Positions 35,461 to 47,159 of a stretch of 64,000 nucleotides of DNA are shown in pieces. The notes beneath the pieces are model-generated. The model was not told where the DNA came from, did not search any database, and saw nothing but the letters and a program-made list of their open reading frames with translations. The stretch spans positions 24,365,405 through 24,429,404 of the forward strand of contig CM044322.1 of NCBI GenBank assembly GCA_024291935.2, given 5' to 3'. How positions within the stretch are numbered: position 1 is the stretch's first letter; every line of letters begins with the position of its first letter. Both the position numbers and the translations under genes were made by a program. This DNA comes from Okapia johnstoni. Lineage: Eukaryota; Chordata; Mammalia; Artiodactyla; Giraffidae.

Positions 35461-35689
35461 GGTATCTGCTCTTCAGTGGACAGTTACGGACATGCGGGTT
35501 ACCAGACTCATAGCTTATCCCCTGGTGGGGATAACAAACTGCTTTTGTGCTCAGGAATTCTCTATTCAAAAAGAATATACAGTTGTTCCCTTTGGGATAT
35601 TTTTGCCCCAATTTCCCAAATTCACTCCTCTAATATAGGGAAAGGAATGGAATTTGTTGCTTAAACAGTCTTGGTTTAGGCACAAAGGA

Positions 35690-36300
35690 AAGAGAGTTTT
35701 GAGCATTTATTGACATCTTATATGTGACAGATATTTTATGAAGTGTTTCGTAGGTGACATTTCATTGTATTCTCATAATCTTATTTTATGAAGTACAGGA
35801 TATTGACTCCCAATTTTGTTTTTGCTGTTCAATCACTAGGTCGTGTCTGACTCTTTGTGACCCCATGGACTGCAGCACTCCTGGCTTCCCTGTCCTTCAC
35901 TGTCTCCCAGATGTTGCTCAAACTAATGTCCATTGAGTCAGTGATGCCATCTAACCATCTCATCCTCTGTTACCCCCTTCTCCGAGGAGGAACTAAGGAG
36001 CCTTTTAATGAGGGCAAAAGAGGAGAGTGAAAAAGTTGGCTTAAAACTCAACATTAAAAAAAATAAGATGATGGCATCTGATCCCATCACTTCATGGCAA
36101 ATAGATGGGGAAAAAGTGGAAAAAGTGACAGACTTTATTTTCTGGGGCTCCAAAATGAGTGTGGATGGTGGTTGCAGCCATGAAATTACTCCCAGATTAC
36201 AGATTAGGACACCAAAGCTGGCTTGACCCAGGAACTTGGTCAAAAGGAAACAGCTGATAAGAGATGGGACTTAAAGTGGAAGCCAAGTTTGTCTGAGTAC
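35690..36300 (-). mobile_element. MIR SINE, split by a BovB insertion
   Basis: 35690-35812 and 36195-36300 read as one antisense MIR (ATTTATTGACATCTTATATGTG, then AGATTAGGACACCAAAGCTGG). Confidence 0.5.
35813..36187 (-). mobile_element. BovB insertion with 5' inversion (twin-primed)
   Basis: 35826-35981 is BovB 3' end in minus orientation. 35983-36187 is upstream BovB ORF sequence on the + strand (AAGTTGGCTTAAAACTCAAC, GATCCCATCACTTCATGGCA). The whole is flanked by ACTCCCA at 35806-35812 and 36188-36194, so both parts came from a single insertion. Confidence 0.85.
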
Positions 36301-36785
36301 TCAGGAACCCATTCCCCCCACCCCCAATCCCATTCATTGTGCAATAACCCGAAGCTGATTGCCCATCTTTAAGAAGTGTTTCTAGGATGTATTGGACTGG
36401 GAGAAGTCAATTCATTATCCACCTGTGAGGTCTCACCATAGAAGGGTGCCACCTTCTCTGAAATTAAACCCTACTCCTGTGGCTTGCAGAGCCTACTGTA
36501 GCTCCTCCTGTGTGGTGCTGAGCAGACACCAAAAGTGTCTGAACGTATGCTAGATTAAAGTAATCCCATCTCTAATAGGCACAGGTGATTGGAAAAGCAA
36601 ATGGCAATCATCTCTGGAGGAAGATAGTATCATCCTAGACCTCACACCATTTTCACATTTAGTTTTTCAGATACCAGGCCTATGAGAAGAGAGAAACTAG
36701 CAATAGAAACCCACAGAAACGACAGGTTAAAAAGAAAGGAAGCCACAGACTATAAAATAGCTCTGCTTATTATGTCCAAGTAAAG
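36301..36785. other. Unassigned interval
   Basis: No gene or confident repeat. The last 80 bp look faintly like an old L1. Confidence 0.35.
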
Positions 36786-37025
36786 TCTATATACATATAT
36801 TTATAAATATAATCTATATTTATAAATATAATCTATATTATAAATATAATCTATATTATAAATATAATCTATATTATAAATATAATCTATGTTTATAAAT
36901 ATAATCTATATTATAAATATAATCTATATTTATAAATATAATCTATATTATAAATATAACCTGTTTATAATCTATATTATAAATATAATATAATCTATAC
37001 ATATAAATAGAATATATAAATCTTT
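36786..37025 (+). repeat. AT-rich minisatellite, 17-18 bp unit
   Basis: Around a dozen copies of a unit like ATAAATATAATCTATATT, with small length changes between units, over about 240 bp. Confidence 0.9.
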
Positions 37026-37029
37026 ATAT

Positions 37030-37143
37030 AATGGCAACCCAATCCAGTACTCTTGCCTGGAGAAGTCCCTAGAACAGAGGAGCCGGGCAGGCTATACAGT
37101 CCATGGTGTCACAAAGAGTCATACATGACTTAGTGACTAACAC
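37030..37143 (+). mobile_element. Bov-tA SINE 3' part
   Basis: Sense, from ATGGCAACCCAATCCAGTAC to GACTTAGTGACTAACACA, directly after the minisatellite. Confidence 0.8.
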
Positions 37144-37584
37144 AATATATAACTACAATAAGTCTAAAATATATAAATCTGTAGATTTATAAACTTATAG
37201 ATTTGAACATTTGAGGCAACAAGGAATAATCTGTAATTCAGAAGTTAAAAAAAAACCTGGAATTGTAAAAAGTAGCTTATATACATAGATTATTAATCAA
37301 GCGAAGTTTAGAACTGAAAAATGCAACAAATCAATGGGTGGGTTTAATTTCACATTAGGCACATTTGAGAGAGGATGTGTGGGCTGGGATATAGATCAGA
37401 ATAAACTATTCAGAAGTACAAATAAACAAAAGGATAGAAAATATGGAAGGGGGGCCAGAGACTTTGAGGATTCAGTGAGAAAATTGTGGCAAATATGCAG
37501 CTGGTGTTCTGGAAAGAAAGGAGGCAGAAGCAATATTTGAACATGTAATGGCTGAGAATTTCCTAAAATAACTGAATGAGTAAA

Positions 37585-37965
37585 TATCATATGTTAATGC
37601 ATATATATGGAATCTAGAAAAATGGTACTGATGAACCTATTTGCAGGGCAGGAATAGAGATGCAGGCATAGAGAATGGACTTGTGGACATGGGCAGGGTG
37701 GGAAGGAGAGGGTGGGATGAACTGAAAGAGCAACATTGACATATATGCGCTACCATGGGTAAAATAGATAGCTAGTGGGAAGCTGGTATATAGCACAGGG
37801 AGCTCAGCTCGGTGCTCTTTGACGACCTAGATGGGTGGGGTGGGGGTTGGGAGGGAGTCTCAAAAGAGGCAATATATGTATGCATATGGCTGATTCATGT
37901 TGTTGTACAGCAGAAACTAACACAATATTGAAAAGCAATTATATTCCAATTAAAAAGACTATAAA
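37585..37965 (+). mobile_element. Artiodactyl L1 3' end, nested
   Basis: Sense L1 3' UTR: ATATGGAATCTAGAAAAATGG, TATAGCACAGGGAGCTCAGC, CAATTATATTCCAATTAAAAA. Confidence 0.75.
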
Positions 37966-38454
37966 AAGTATTTTATACTTTCCAATATACTTATCTTTAT
38001 ATGTATATTTTGGGCAAAATCTCTAAAATACTGATGCAAAAGGGGTGATCAACAATGCCACATTTTGGCTCTCTGAAAAGACTAATAAAATTGATCATTA
38101 TCTAATGAGACCAATACAGAAAAAAACATGCAAGAGTAAATTCTAGAAATAAAAACGGGATTCCAGCACAGATCCTAGAGATATTTTAAAAAGTAGGGAC
38201 ATTATGAACAACGTACAACCCCAAATTTGAAAATTTAGATGCAATGCGTAAATTCCTAGAAAAACACAACTCACCAAACTGACACAAAAGGAAAGAGAAA
38301 AATGAGATTAGTTTTGTAACTAATAACAGATACTAAGTCTACAATGAAAAGCCTTCAAACAAAGATAAACAGAACAAAAATCTCCTGGCCCAGATGTCTT
38401 GACCTACTTAATATTTAGGGATTAAACACATTAATCTTATGTAAACTGTCCTAG

Positions 38455-38732
38455 GGAGAAGGCAATGGCAACCCACTCCAGTACTCTTGCCTGGAAAATC
38501 CCATGGACGGAGGCGCCTGGTAGGCTGCAGTCCCTGGGGTCGCTAAGAGTCAGACATGACTGAGTGATTTCACTTTCACTTTTCACTTTCATGCATTGGA
38601 GAAGGAAATGGCAACCCATTCCAGTGTTCTTGCCTGGAGAATCCCAGGGATGGCGGAGCCTGGTGGGCTGCCGTCTATGGGGTCGCACAGAGTTGGACAC
38701 GACTGAAGCGACTTAGCAGCAGCAGCAGCAGC
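38455..38732 (+). mobile_element. Bov-A2 SINE
   Basis: Sense two-monomer Bov-A2 with the CACTTTCATGCATTGGAGAA linker and a (CAG)n tail. Flanked by AAACTGTCCTAG at 38443-38454 and 38733-38744, a perfect 12-bp duplication. It looks young. Confidence 0.92.
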
Positions 38733-38784
38733 AAACTGTCCTAGAGAATATAAAAAATAGGCATATTCTTTCTGTGAGGTTAAA

Positions 38785-38962
38785 GTGAGAGTCACTCAGT
38801 CGTGTCCAACTCTTTGTGACCCCATGGACTGTACAGTCCATGGAATTCTCCAGGCCAGAATACTGGAGTGGGTAGCCTTTCCCTTCTCCAGGGGATCTTC
38901 CCAACCCAGGGATCAAACCCAGGTCTCCCACATTGCAGGCATATTCTTTACCAGATGAGCCG
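38785..38962 (-). mobile_element. Bov-tA SINE
   Basis: Antisense, 53 bp after the Bov-A2, ending ACCAGATGAGCC. Confidence 0.85.
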
Positions 38963-39920
38963 TAAGACTATCATAATAATAAAATCTCACGAAATTGCAC
39001 AAATGAAACATTCAGGCTACAAAAGTCTTACTCATGGATATAGAAACAAAACATTTCTAAAACACACTTGGCAAGCAGAATCCAGAAATATTAGAAAAAG
39101 GATACTATATCATGATCATATATATGACAGTTTATACTGGAAATGCAAGATAGTTTAACATTGCAGAATTAATCAATATAATTTATCACATTAATGATTC
39201 AATGAAAGAAACTGTGATTATCTTAATAGATGCAAAAAAATTAAATATTATTTATGAAAGCTGTCTCAGCAAATTTAGAATAGAAGGAAACTTCTTAAAC
39301 TCAATAAATGGCATTTACAAAAACATCATCCTTAATAGTAAATATTAAACTTTTTTCCTTACTAGGAATAGGACAAGAGTTGCTCATGTCATTTTTAATC
39401 AACATTGTCCTGGTGATCCTAGCCAATGTAAAAGCAAGTATAAAACCAATTAGAATTGGAAAAGAAGAAATAAAATAGTTATTACTTGCAGATGTGATAT
39501 TCGTGCATGCAGACTCTCAAAGAATCTATAGGGAAAGTACTAGGATTAATAAGATAATCAACAAAGTTGATGGCTATAAAGTTATTGTTTTAAAAAATTA
39601 ATTGCATTTTAATATATAGACAAGAATCAGAAAATGAGATAAAAATAATTCATTTAAGTAGCATAAAATATACATAGGAACAGGAGATAGCAAGAGAGTG
39701 AAAAGAACTCACAGAATGAGAGAAAATATTTGTAAAACTTATATCTGATAAGGGATTAATACTCAGAATTTAAAGAACTCCTACAACTCACTCCCACACA
39801 CATCCACAAGCAAACACACACACACACACAATTTAAAAATGGGCGAAAGACTTAAATAGGCATTTCTCCAAAGAAGATATATGAATGGGCAATAAGCACA
39901 GAAAAGATGATCAACACCCT

Positions 39921-40091
39921 TTGTGTGTGTTAGTTATTCAGTCATGTCCAACTCTCTGAGACCCCATGGACTGTAGCCCACCAGGTTCCTCTGTCCATGG
40001 AATTCTCCAGGCAAAAATACTGTCCATTTCTTTCTCCAGGGGATCTTCCCAACCCAGGGATTGAACCCATGTCTCCTGCACTGAGGCAGAT
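39921..40091 (-). mobile_element. Bov-tA SINE
   Basis: Antisense, ending CTGCACTGAGGCAGA (head truncated). Confidence 0.82.
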
Positions 40092-40411
40092 ATTGGGAAA
40101 ATACAAATTGAAACTACAATGAGGTACCACCTCACACCTATTAGGATAGGTTATCACAAAAAAAAAAAGAAAAAAGAATAACTAGTGTTGGCAAGAAATG
40201 GAGAAACAACAACTCTGTGCATTGCTGGTGGGAAAGTAAAAACGGTGTGGTCACTGTGCAAAATAGTTTTTTGAGGCTGATTCCACTCAGGTGAAAACTC
40301 AATAGAGTGTAGGTCAAACAGCTATCTGTAAACAATTTTCACAGCTGTGTTATTCACATAGCTGAAAGGTGGAAACAGCCCAAATGTCCATCAACAGATA
40401 AAGAAAGTGTG

Positions 40412-40412
<1 letters not shown>

Positions 40413-40452
<40 letters not shown>
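40413..40452 (+). repeat. (CA)n microsatellite
   Basis: About 19 CA units inside the L1 3' UTR. Confidence 0.9.
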
Positions 40453-40454
<2 letters not shown>

Positions 40455-40484
40455 AAATAGAATATTATTATTCAGCCTTGAAAA

Positions 40485-40624
40485 TCCAGCACTGAGGACT
40501 CTGCAGTGGGAGAGACCTTGTTTCAAAGATTGGTTATTTCATGCAGTTTGACTACTTAGTTTCTGTCTCTTTGTGTGTCATTTTTAACTAAATAAAGTCA
40601 TAGAGGTTTGCATCAAAAAAAAAA
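40485..40624 (+). pseudogene. Small retrocopy of an unidentified mRNA 3' end
   Basis: 140 bp that interrupt L1 text (TTATTCAGCCTTGAAAA ... GGAATGAAATTCTGAC). They end with AATAAA (40591-40596), then CATC and ten A. This is the shape of a severely 5'-truncated processed pseudogene. I cannot name the parent gene. Confidence 0.6.
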
Positions 40625-41084
40625 GGAATGAAATTCTGACACATGCTACAACATGGATGGATCTAGGAAACATTAAGTTAAACGAAATAAGTTACGAGGT
40701 ACATGGAGCAGTCAAATTCACAGACACAAGAAAGTAGAAAAGAGGTTACCAGAGCTTGAGGGATGATGGAATGGGGAGCAATAATTAGCCATTATTGCTT
40801 AATGGGTACATAATTTCTGTTTGGGATGATTGAAAAGTTCTAGAAAATGGGGACTAATGGAAACAAAGACTTATACACTGTTGAGGGGATGCATAATAAA
40901 TTGATGTAATGCTTTGGAAAATATTAGTTTGGCATTGTCTAGCAAAGTTAAGACACGCGTACCCTGTGACCCAAAAACCCTGCTCCTAGGTATATATCCA
41001 AGAGCAGAGGTTTTCAAAGCATGGTCCATGGACCCCTGGAGATCCCCAGGCTCCTTTCAGGAGATATTCAATGTCGATACTATT

Positions 41085-41296
41085 ACAGGTGGCATAGTGT
41101 TAAAGAATCCGCCTGCCAATGCAGGAGACACAAGAGACTCGAGTTCAGTCCCTGGGTTGGGAAGATCCCCTGGAAAAGGAAATGGTAACCCACTTCAGTA
41201 TTCTTGCCTGGGAAAGTCCATGGACAGAGAAGCCTGGGGAGCTATCGTCCATGGGGTCTCAAAGAGTCAGATACGACTGAGTGACTGAGCGTGACT
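41085..41296 (+). mobile_element. Bov-tA SINE
   Basis: Sense, AGGTGGCATAGTGTTAAAGA head, 3' GATACGACTGAGTGACTGAG. Confidence 0.87.
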
Positions 41297-41677
41297 TCTT
41301 AATAATATTAAGGTATTATTTGCCTTTTTCCCTGTTCTTGGCATTTGCACTGATAGTACAAAATTGATGGTGGGTAAAACTGCAAGAGCCTGTGCATAAA
41401 TCAAAGCAGTGCCATTATCAGTCATATTCTTCACCACCACACACTTGCAGTTTAAAAAAAAATCACTAGTTTCACATAGAATGTCCTTGATGAAGAAGTA
41501 GAAATTATTAATTTTATTAAATCTTGACATTTGAGCAGACATCTTTTTTACATGCTGTGTGATGAAATGGGAAGGACACATGTGAGAAAGCGCTGCTGTA
41601 GCATGTCCACGTTCAATGGTTCTCTTGAGAAAGAATGCTGTGTGTGCAATTGTTTGAGTTGTGAGCGAAGTGAGTTG
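41297..41677. other. Unassigned interval
   Basis: No recognised gene or repeat. The open frames are short and on both strands. Confidence 0.35.
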
Positions 41678-41790
41678 GGCTTTTTTTTTTTGTACCTTGT
41701 GGGATTTCAGTTCCTTGACCAGTGATCAACCTGAGCCCCTTTCAGGGAAAGCACAGGGTCCTAACCATTGGACAGCCAGGGAATTCCCAG
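41678..41790 (-). mobile_element. CHR-2-like SINE
   Basis: Antisense: T run, TGTGGGATTTCAGTTCCTTG, ending ACAGCCAGGGAATTCCC. Confidence 0.7.
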
Positions 41791-42304
41791 GGCTATTTTT
41801 TTTTTTTTAATGAAACTGTTTTACTTGTAAGAACAATTGACAGACAAAACCATGGTTATTTGAGTTGGAACATTTGCCAAATGAGTTTTAAAAAATGAAT
41901 GACGAAAGGCTCTCACTTCAAAGAAAGCAATAGTTAGTAGTTACTGCCAATAACAAAACTTGGAGCTTTCAAGCTAAACCCAGAATTTTTGGAAAACTTG
42001 TGTCTACCAATGTGACTTTGTCAACTTCCTACTATGTGCTTTTCTGATGCTATCAGTAGGGATATTAGCAAATGTGATTTTGGGGAATATTGTATAATGA
42101 AACATGTTAACATTTGGAAGATCTATCTACACAGCTGTATAAAATGATATTTTCCAAAAGACCACCATGATGTTACAGAATTACAAGTAGGTTAAAGATC
42201 TATCCAAAGCACAAGATCAACCGGTGGATTGTAATATAATAGAGCTCAAAGAGTTCATTGAGTAGTTTCAGACTCCACAGTGCAATTAACCTTTGAAAAC
42301 TGCC
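41791..42304. other. Unassigned interval
   Basis: AT-rich, nothing recognised. Confidence 0.35.
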
Positions 42305-42305
42305 A

Positions 42306-42430
42306 CTTGGGGACCCCCCTAGCGATCCAGTGGTTAAGACTGTGCACTTCCATTGCAGGAGACATGGGTTCCATCCCTGGTCTCAAACTGGGATCCCACA
42401 CACTGCAAGACATGGCCAAGAAAAAAAAAA
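42306..42430 (+). mobile_element. CHR-2-like SINE
   Basis: Sense: GATCCAGTGGTTAAGACTGTG, CATGGCCAAG and an A tail. Confidence 0.75.
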
Positions 42431-42858
42431 GCAAACCAAACGATTTCAAAGGCTAGTAAAATTCTCTCTCTCCTAACTACATATCTCTGTAAGACTGATT
42501 TTCTCCTTTAAACTAAACAGCATACTCCAATAGATCAAAAGTTTGTTGTTACTTATAAATTAATAAATATTAATATATAATATAATTCATTGGGTTGGCC
42601 AATTCTGTGGTGTAAATATTCCTACCATGACCAATTTCAAGTAACCAACATGACTATAGAATGTAGTGTCAGCTCTCACAAACTGGTACAATCTGGCTCC
42701 AGACCACTAATATAATCCACGCTTAAGAAGTCTTGTGGGTCTTTTATAGGTTTTATGAGATTAAAAGTTTGAAAGAACACTGCCCTAGAAAAATGGCAAT
42801 ATCTGGCCATCAGGAGACTTGTTCTGTGCCCCCCAAACTTATAGGAACTACAGCTACA
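42431..42858. other. Unassigned interval
   Basis: No gene or repeat family recognised. Confidence 0.35.
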
Positions 42859-43074
42859 AGGGCTTCCCTGGTGGCTCAGATGATAAAGAATCTGCCTGCA
42901 ATGTGAGAGACCTGGCTTCAATCCCTGGGTTGGGAAGATCCTCTGGAGAAGGGCATGGCAACCCACTTGAGTATTCTTGCCTGGAGAATTCCCATGGACA
43001 GAAGAGCCTGGAAGGCTACAGTCCATAGGATCGTACAGAGTTAGACACGACTGAGCACCTAAGCACAGCACAGC
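42859..43074 (+). mobile_element. Bov-tA SINE
   Basis: Sense, GGGCTTCCCTGGTGGCTCAG head, complete. Confidence 0.9.
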
Positions 43075-43529
43075 TACATGCAACACAGATGATTCTTAAA
43101 AACATAAACTGTATTGAGGAAAAGAAATCAGACTCAGATGAATACATGCTATAGAATTCCATTTATGGAAATCATGGAATTTATTATAACTAAGTTGACT
43201 ATAAATCATTTCATTTATTTTCAATGTAATTTTTCATGTTTGTGTTACACTATAATAATTTTTTTAAATGGAATTATACAGAACACATAGCTTTCCTGTG
43301 TTTTGATTGGAAGGACATCCTGTCTTAAGGCTTAAGCCCTACTCAAACTATAGACCTGCCAAATAGAAGGTTGTTCTGTTCTATCTACCATGCCCTTTCC
43401 TTGCCGCATGCTTTGTTTCAATATGGAACAAATAGTTTCCTGGAATTACTCTACTTTAGTTTCAAGGTCATTGGAAAACACTTTCTCTGAATTGCCTGCT
43501 TCAAATGGACTGTCTTTACTTGTGGCAAG
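43075..43529. other. Unassigned interval
   Basis: No gene or repeat family recognised. Confidence 0.35.
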
Positions 43530-43537
43530 CAAGACTA

Positions 43538-44229
43538 CTAAAGAAGAAGAACTAAAGAGCCTCTTGATGAAAGTGAAAGAGAAGAGTGAAAAAGTTGGCT
43601 TAAAGCTCAACATTCAGAAAACTAAGATCATGGCATCCAGTCCCATCACTTCATGGCAAATAGATGGAGAAACAATGGAAACAGTGAGAGACTTTATTTT
43701 GGGGGGCTCCAAAATCACTGCAGATGGTGACTGCAGCCATGAAATTAAAAGACACTTGCTCCTTGTAAGAAAAGCTATGACCAACCCAGACAACATATTA
43801 AAAAGCAGAGACATTACCTTTTAAAGGTCTGTCTAGTCAAAGCTATGTTTTTTCCAGTAGTCATGTATGGATGTGAGAGTTAGACTATAAAGAAAGCTGA
43901 GTGCCAAAGAATTGATTCTTTTGAACTGTGGTGTTGGAGAAGACTCTTGAGAGTCGCTTGGACTGCATGCTGAAGCTGAAACTCCAATAACTTTGGCCAC
44001 CTGATGTGAAGAACTGACTCATTGGAAAAGACCCTGATGCTGGGAAAGATTGAAGGCAGGAAGAGAAGAGGATGACAGAGGATGAGATGGTCGGATGTCA
44101 TCACTGACTCAATGGACATGAATTTGAGCAAACTCCAGGAGTTGGTGATGGACAGGGAAGCCTGGTGTACTGCAGTCCATGTGGTCGCAAAGAGTTGGAC
44201 ATGACTGAGAGACTGAACTAAACTGAAAA
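43538..44229 (+). mobile_element. BovB LINE, 5'-truncated
   Basis: Sense BovB ORF C terminus (EELKSLLMKVKEKSEKVGLK) to the 3' end. Flanked by CAAGACTA at 43530-43537 and 44230-44237. About 60 bp of the consensus are missing near 43967. Confidence 0.88.
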
Positions 44230-44254
44230 CAAGACTATAGTGTGCTGCTTCTTA

Positions 44255-44460
44255 AAAGTGAAGCTGCTTAGTTGTGTCCGACTCTTTGTGACCCCATGGA
44301 CTGTGGCCTACCAGCTCCTCCATCCATGGGATTTTCCAGGCAAGAGTGCTGGAGTAGGCTGCCATTTCCTTCTCCAGGGGATCTTCCCAACCTAGGAATC
44401 GAACCCGGGTCTCCTGCATTGCAGACAGATGCTTTACCATCTGAGCCACCAGGAAAGCCT
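44255..44460 (-). mobile_element. Bov-tA SINE
   Basis: Antisense, ending TCTGAGCCACCAGGAAAGCC. Confidence 0.88.
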
Positions 44461-44849
44461 ACAGATTCTTTAACTTAACCATATATTGCAGGCATCTTCC
44501 TATGTCAGCCCTTTTTAACAGCTACAAGGTATTTCATTATATGATATGTCACAATTCCTTGAGCCAGCCCTCTGTTGGTAGATATCTAAATGGTTGGTTC
44601 TTGATTTTTTGGCTTAATGAATAAGCAGAGTCATTGTCTTTATCCCATTGGACTGAGCTCTACTGGGATGGAGCCCTGGTCTAGCCACAGATGCATTGTA
44701 CTAATAGCTCCAGGTCAGTGCTCTGGATGCAGCATACGCTTGATAGAATGACTGTTGAATGATTGAATGAAGATGATCTGAATGAATCATATTTATTAGC
44801 ATTCTTCCTGGAATCCCCTTAGGCAAAGGGGCAGACGGGCAATGAGCAG

Positions 44850-45070
44850 AGCCCAGTGGTATAAGAACTGAATCAGAGTGGATTTAAATCCCAGCTCTCC
44901 ACATGTGTGACTTGAGGTAGCTACTTAATCCCTCTTTACTTCAAGTGTCCTCATTCATAAAATGGGTACAGTTATGGCACCTGCTTCATAGGACTCTTTG
45001 AGGGTTAAACAAGTGAATACATGTAAAGGTCTCAGCATGGGCCTAGCACGTCAGTATTCATTAAACGGTA
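44850..45070 (+). mobile_element. MIR SINE
   Basis: Near-full sense MIR: AAATCCCAGCTCTCCACATG, CTCATTCATAAAATGGGTAC, TAAAGGTCTCAGCATGGGCC. It lies upstream of CFAP107. Confidence 0.7.
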
Positions 45071-45276
45071 GAATGTGATCATCTCAGCTCATCTAGGTAT
45101 AAAAATGCAGCATGCATGATACCTCTTGGTAACCAGGAGGTTACATGATATGGAAACCAGGTCCTTCTGGCTCCTGCTTTTGTGGTGATTGCTGTTGGTT
45201 TGATTTGCTTTTTTAATGTCAGTTTTGCTTCTGAGGAATCAGCTGCCCCCTTAAGGAGAGTATTTATACTCACAGT

Positions 45277-45300
45277 CTATCACCATGGAGATAGTCAACA
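45277..45300 (+). promoter_or_regulatory. Possible RFX-like / forkhead-like pair upstream of CFAP107
   Basis: An imperfect palindrome CTATCACCATGGAGATAG with the CCATGG core of an X-box, followed at once by GTCAACA, which fits the forkhead core RYMAAYA. RFX and FOXJ1 drive ciliary genes. The X-box flanks are poor matches, so this is weak. Confidence 0.25.
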
Positions 45301-45496
45301 GTAGGGAATCCAAGATCACATCACCTCTTTCTGGAGGCTGAAAGTGGACTCTCAGGGCCCTTTAATCCTGTGAATTTAGAAGGGTGTCATCTACATTCTG
45401 ACTGCTGAAAAGAAAAGGCACCCCAAACTCAGCAGCTTCATAACATCTCCCACTCCGAAACCTTAAACTGTGTCAAGTCAAAGAAGCTTGGGACAA

Positions 45497-45610
45497 ATGC
45501 AGGTTCTTACTGCAGTAAGTCCACAGTCATTCTCCACACCAAGCTGGAAGATTGAGACCAAGTATTCAACCCGAGTGCTCACTGGAAACTGGATAGAGGA
45601 GAGGAGGAAG
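45497..45610 (+). CDS. CFAP107: CFAP107 (C1orf158) coding exon 1
   Basis: 38 codons from the first in-frame ATG to AAG|GTAAGA, phase 0. The peptide contains STPSWKIETKYST and VLTGNWIEERRK, which match the N terminus of human C1orf158/CFAP107 as I remember it. CFAP107 is a small microtubule inner protein of ciliary doublet microtubules, so expression in multiciliated cells and sperm is expected. The Kozak context is weak (C at -3), but no other start fits. The frame beyond the donor runs into a SINE. The exon joins 63678-63791 in phase across an 18-kb intron, and the rest of the gene lies outside the window. Confidence 0.9.
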
Positions 45611-45676
45611 GTAAGAAAAAAGAAGGTGGACAGAGGGCTCAGAAGGAGACCTGGCAGCGGGAGGAGAGAGGGCATT

Positions 45677-45882
45677 GTGTGTGTGTGCTCATTCACTCAG
45701 TCATGTCTGACTTTTTGCGACTCCATGAATTGTAGCTCGCCAGGTTCCTCTGTCCATGGAATTTTCGAGGCAAGAATGGAGTGGGTTGCCATTTCCTACT
45801 CCAAGGGATCTTCCCGACTCAGAGATCGAACCCTTGTCTCCTGCATTAGCAGGCAGATTCTTTACCACTGTACCACCCGAGG
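45677..45882 (-). mobile_element. Bov-tA SINE next to CFAP107 exon 1
   Basis: Antisense, preceded by a TG run. Only 66 bp from the exon 1 donor. Confidence 0.87.
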
Positions 45883-46089
45883 GTATTATTATTTCTAAAT
45901 AAAGGGCCACAAATACTTGGATCTTAACAATGTGGCATTAGGGACTCTGTGCAGAGAGACCCCCTAACACAGAGGAGTTGCATTCAAGCAGTCATCAAAG
46001 TCCCCATTTATATCTTGAAAACATCATAGTACAGATGTCAATATGGTTGTGCCTTGAAGTTCTATAGTTAGTGGAGTGTTTCTAGGCAT

Positions 46090-47159
46090 CTGATTGACTG
46101 TGGATCACAATAAACTGTGGAAAATTCTTCAAGAGATGGGAATACCAGACCATCTGACCTGCCTCTTGAGAAACCTGTATGCAGTTCAGGAAGCAACAAT
46201 TAGAACTGGACATGGAACAACAGACTGGTTCCAAATAGGAAAAGGAGTACATCAAGGCTGTATACTGTCATCCTGCTTATTTAACTTATATGCAGAGTAC
46301 ATCATGAGAAACGCTGGGCTGGAAGAAACACAAGCTGGAATCAAGATTGCTGGGAGAAATGTCAATAACCACAGATATGCAGATGACACCACCCTTATGG
46401 CAGAAAGTGAAGGAGAACTAAAGAGCCTCTTGATGAAAGTGAAAGAGGAGAGTGAAAAACTTGGCTTAAAGCTCAACGTTCAGAAAACTAAGATCATGGC
46501 ATCTGGTCCCATCACTTCATGGGAAATAGATGGGGAAACAGTGGAAACAGTGTCAGACTTTATTTTTTTGGGCTCCAAAATCACTGCTGATGGTGATTGC
46601 AGCCATGAAATTAAAAGACACTCCTTGGAAGGAAGGTTATGGCCAACCTAGATAGCATATTAAAAAGCAGAGACATTACTTTGCCAACAAAAGTCCATCT
46701 AGTCAAGGCTATGGTTTTTCCAGTGGTCATGTATGGATGTGAGAGTTGGGACGGTGAAGAAAGCTGAGCTCTGAAGAATTGATGCTTTTGAACTGTGGTG
46801 TTGGAGAAGACTCTTGAGAGTCCCTTGGACTGCAAGGAGATCCAATCAATCCATCCTAAAGGAGATCAATCCTGAGTGTTCATTGGAAGGACTGATGTTG
46901 AAGCTGAAACTCCAATACTTTGGCCACCTCATGCGAAGAGTTGACTCATTAGAAAAGACCCTAATGCTGGGAAGGATTGGGGGCAGGAGGAGAAGGGGAC
47001 AACAGAGGATGAGATGGTTGGATGGCATCACTGACTCGATGGACATGGGTTTGGGTAGACTCCAGGAGTTGGTGATAGACAGGCCTGGCGTGCTGCAATT
47101 CATGGGGTCGCAAAGAGTCAGACACGACTGAGCGACTGAACTGAACTGAACTGAACTGA
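46090..47159 (+). mobile_element. BovB LINE, 5'-truncated
   Basis: Sense BovB with an open RT frame at 46094-46651 (QGCILSSCLFNLYAEY, RYADDTTLMAES) and the C-terminal frame at 46814-47131, joined by a frameshift near 46640. The endonuclease is absent. Confidence 0.9.

Larger units (their letters stand above)
37145..39760 (+). mobile_element. Old L1, plus strand, with nested inserts
   Basis: Decayed sense L1 from ORF1-like sequence (GGCTGAGAATTTCCTAAAAT) through ORF2 (39110-39480). It is interrupted by an L1 3' end and two SINEs. Confidence 0.65.
39761..40910 (+). mobile_element. Old L1 3' region, plus strand
   Basis: L1 ORF2 C terminus and 3' UTR in sense (CATTTCTCCAAAGAAGATAT, CCAAATGTCCATCAACAGAT), interrupted by a SINE, a CA repeat and a small retrocopy. 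Confidence 0.75.
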
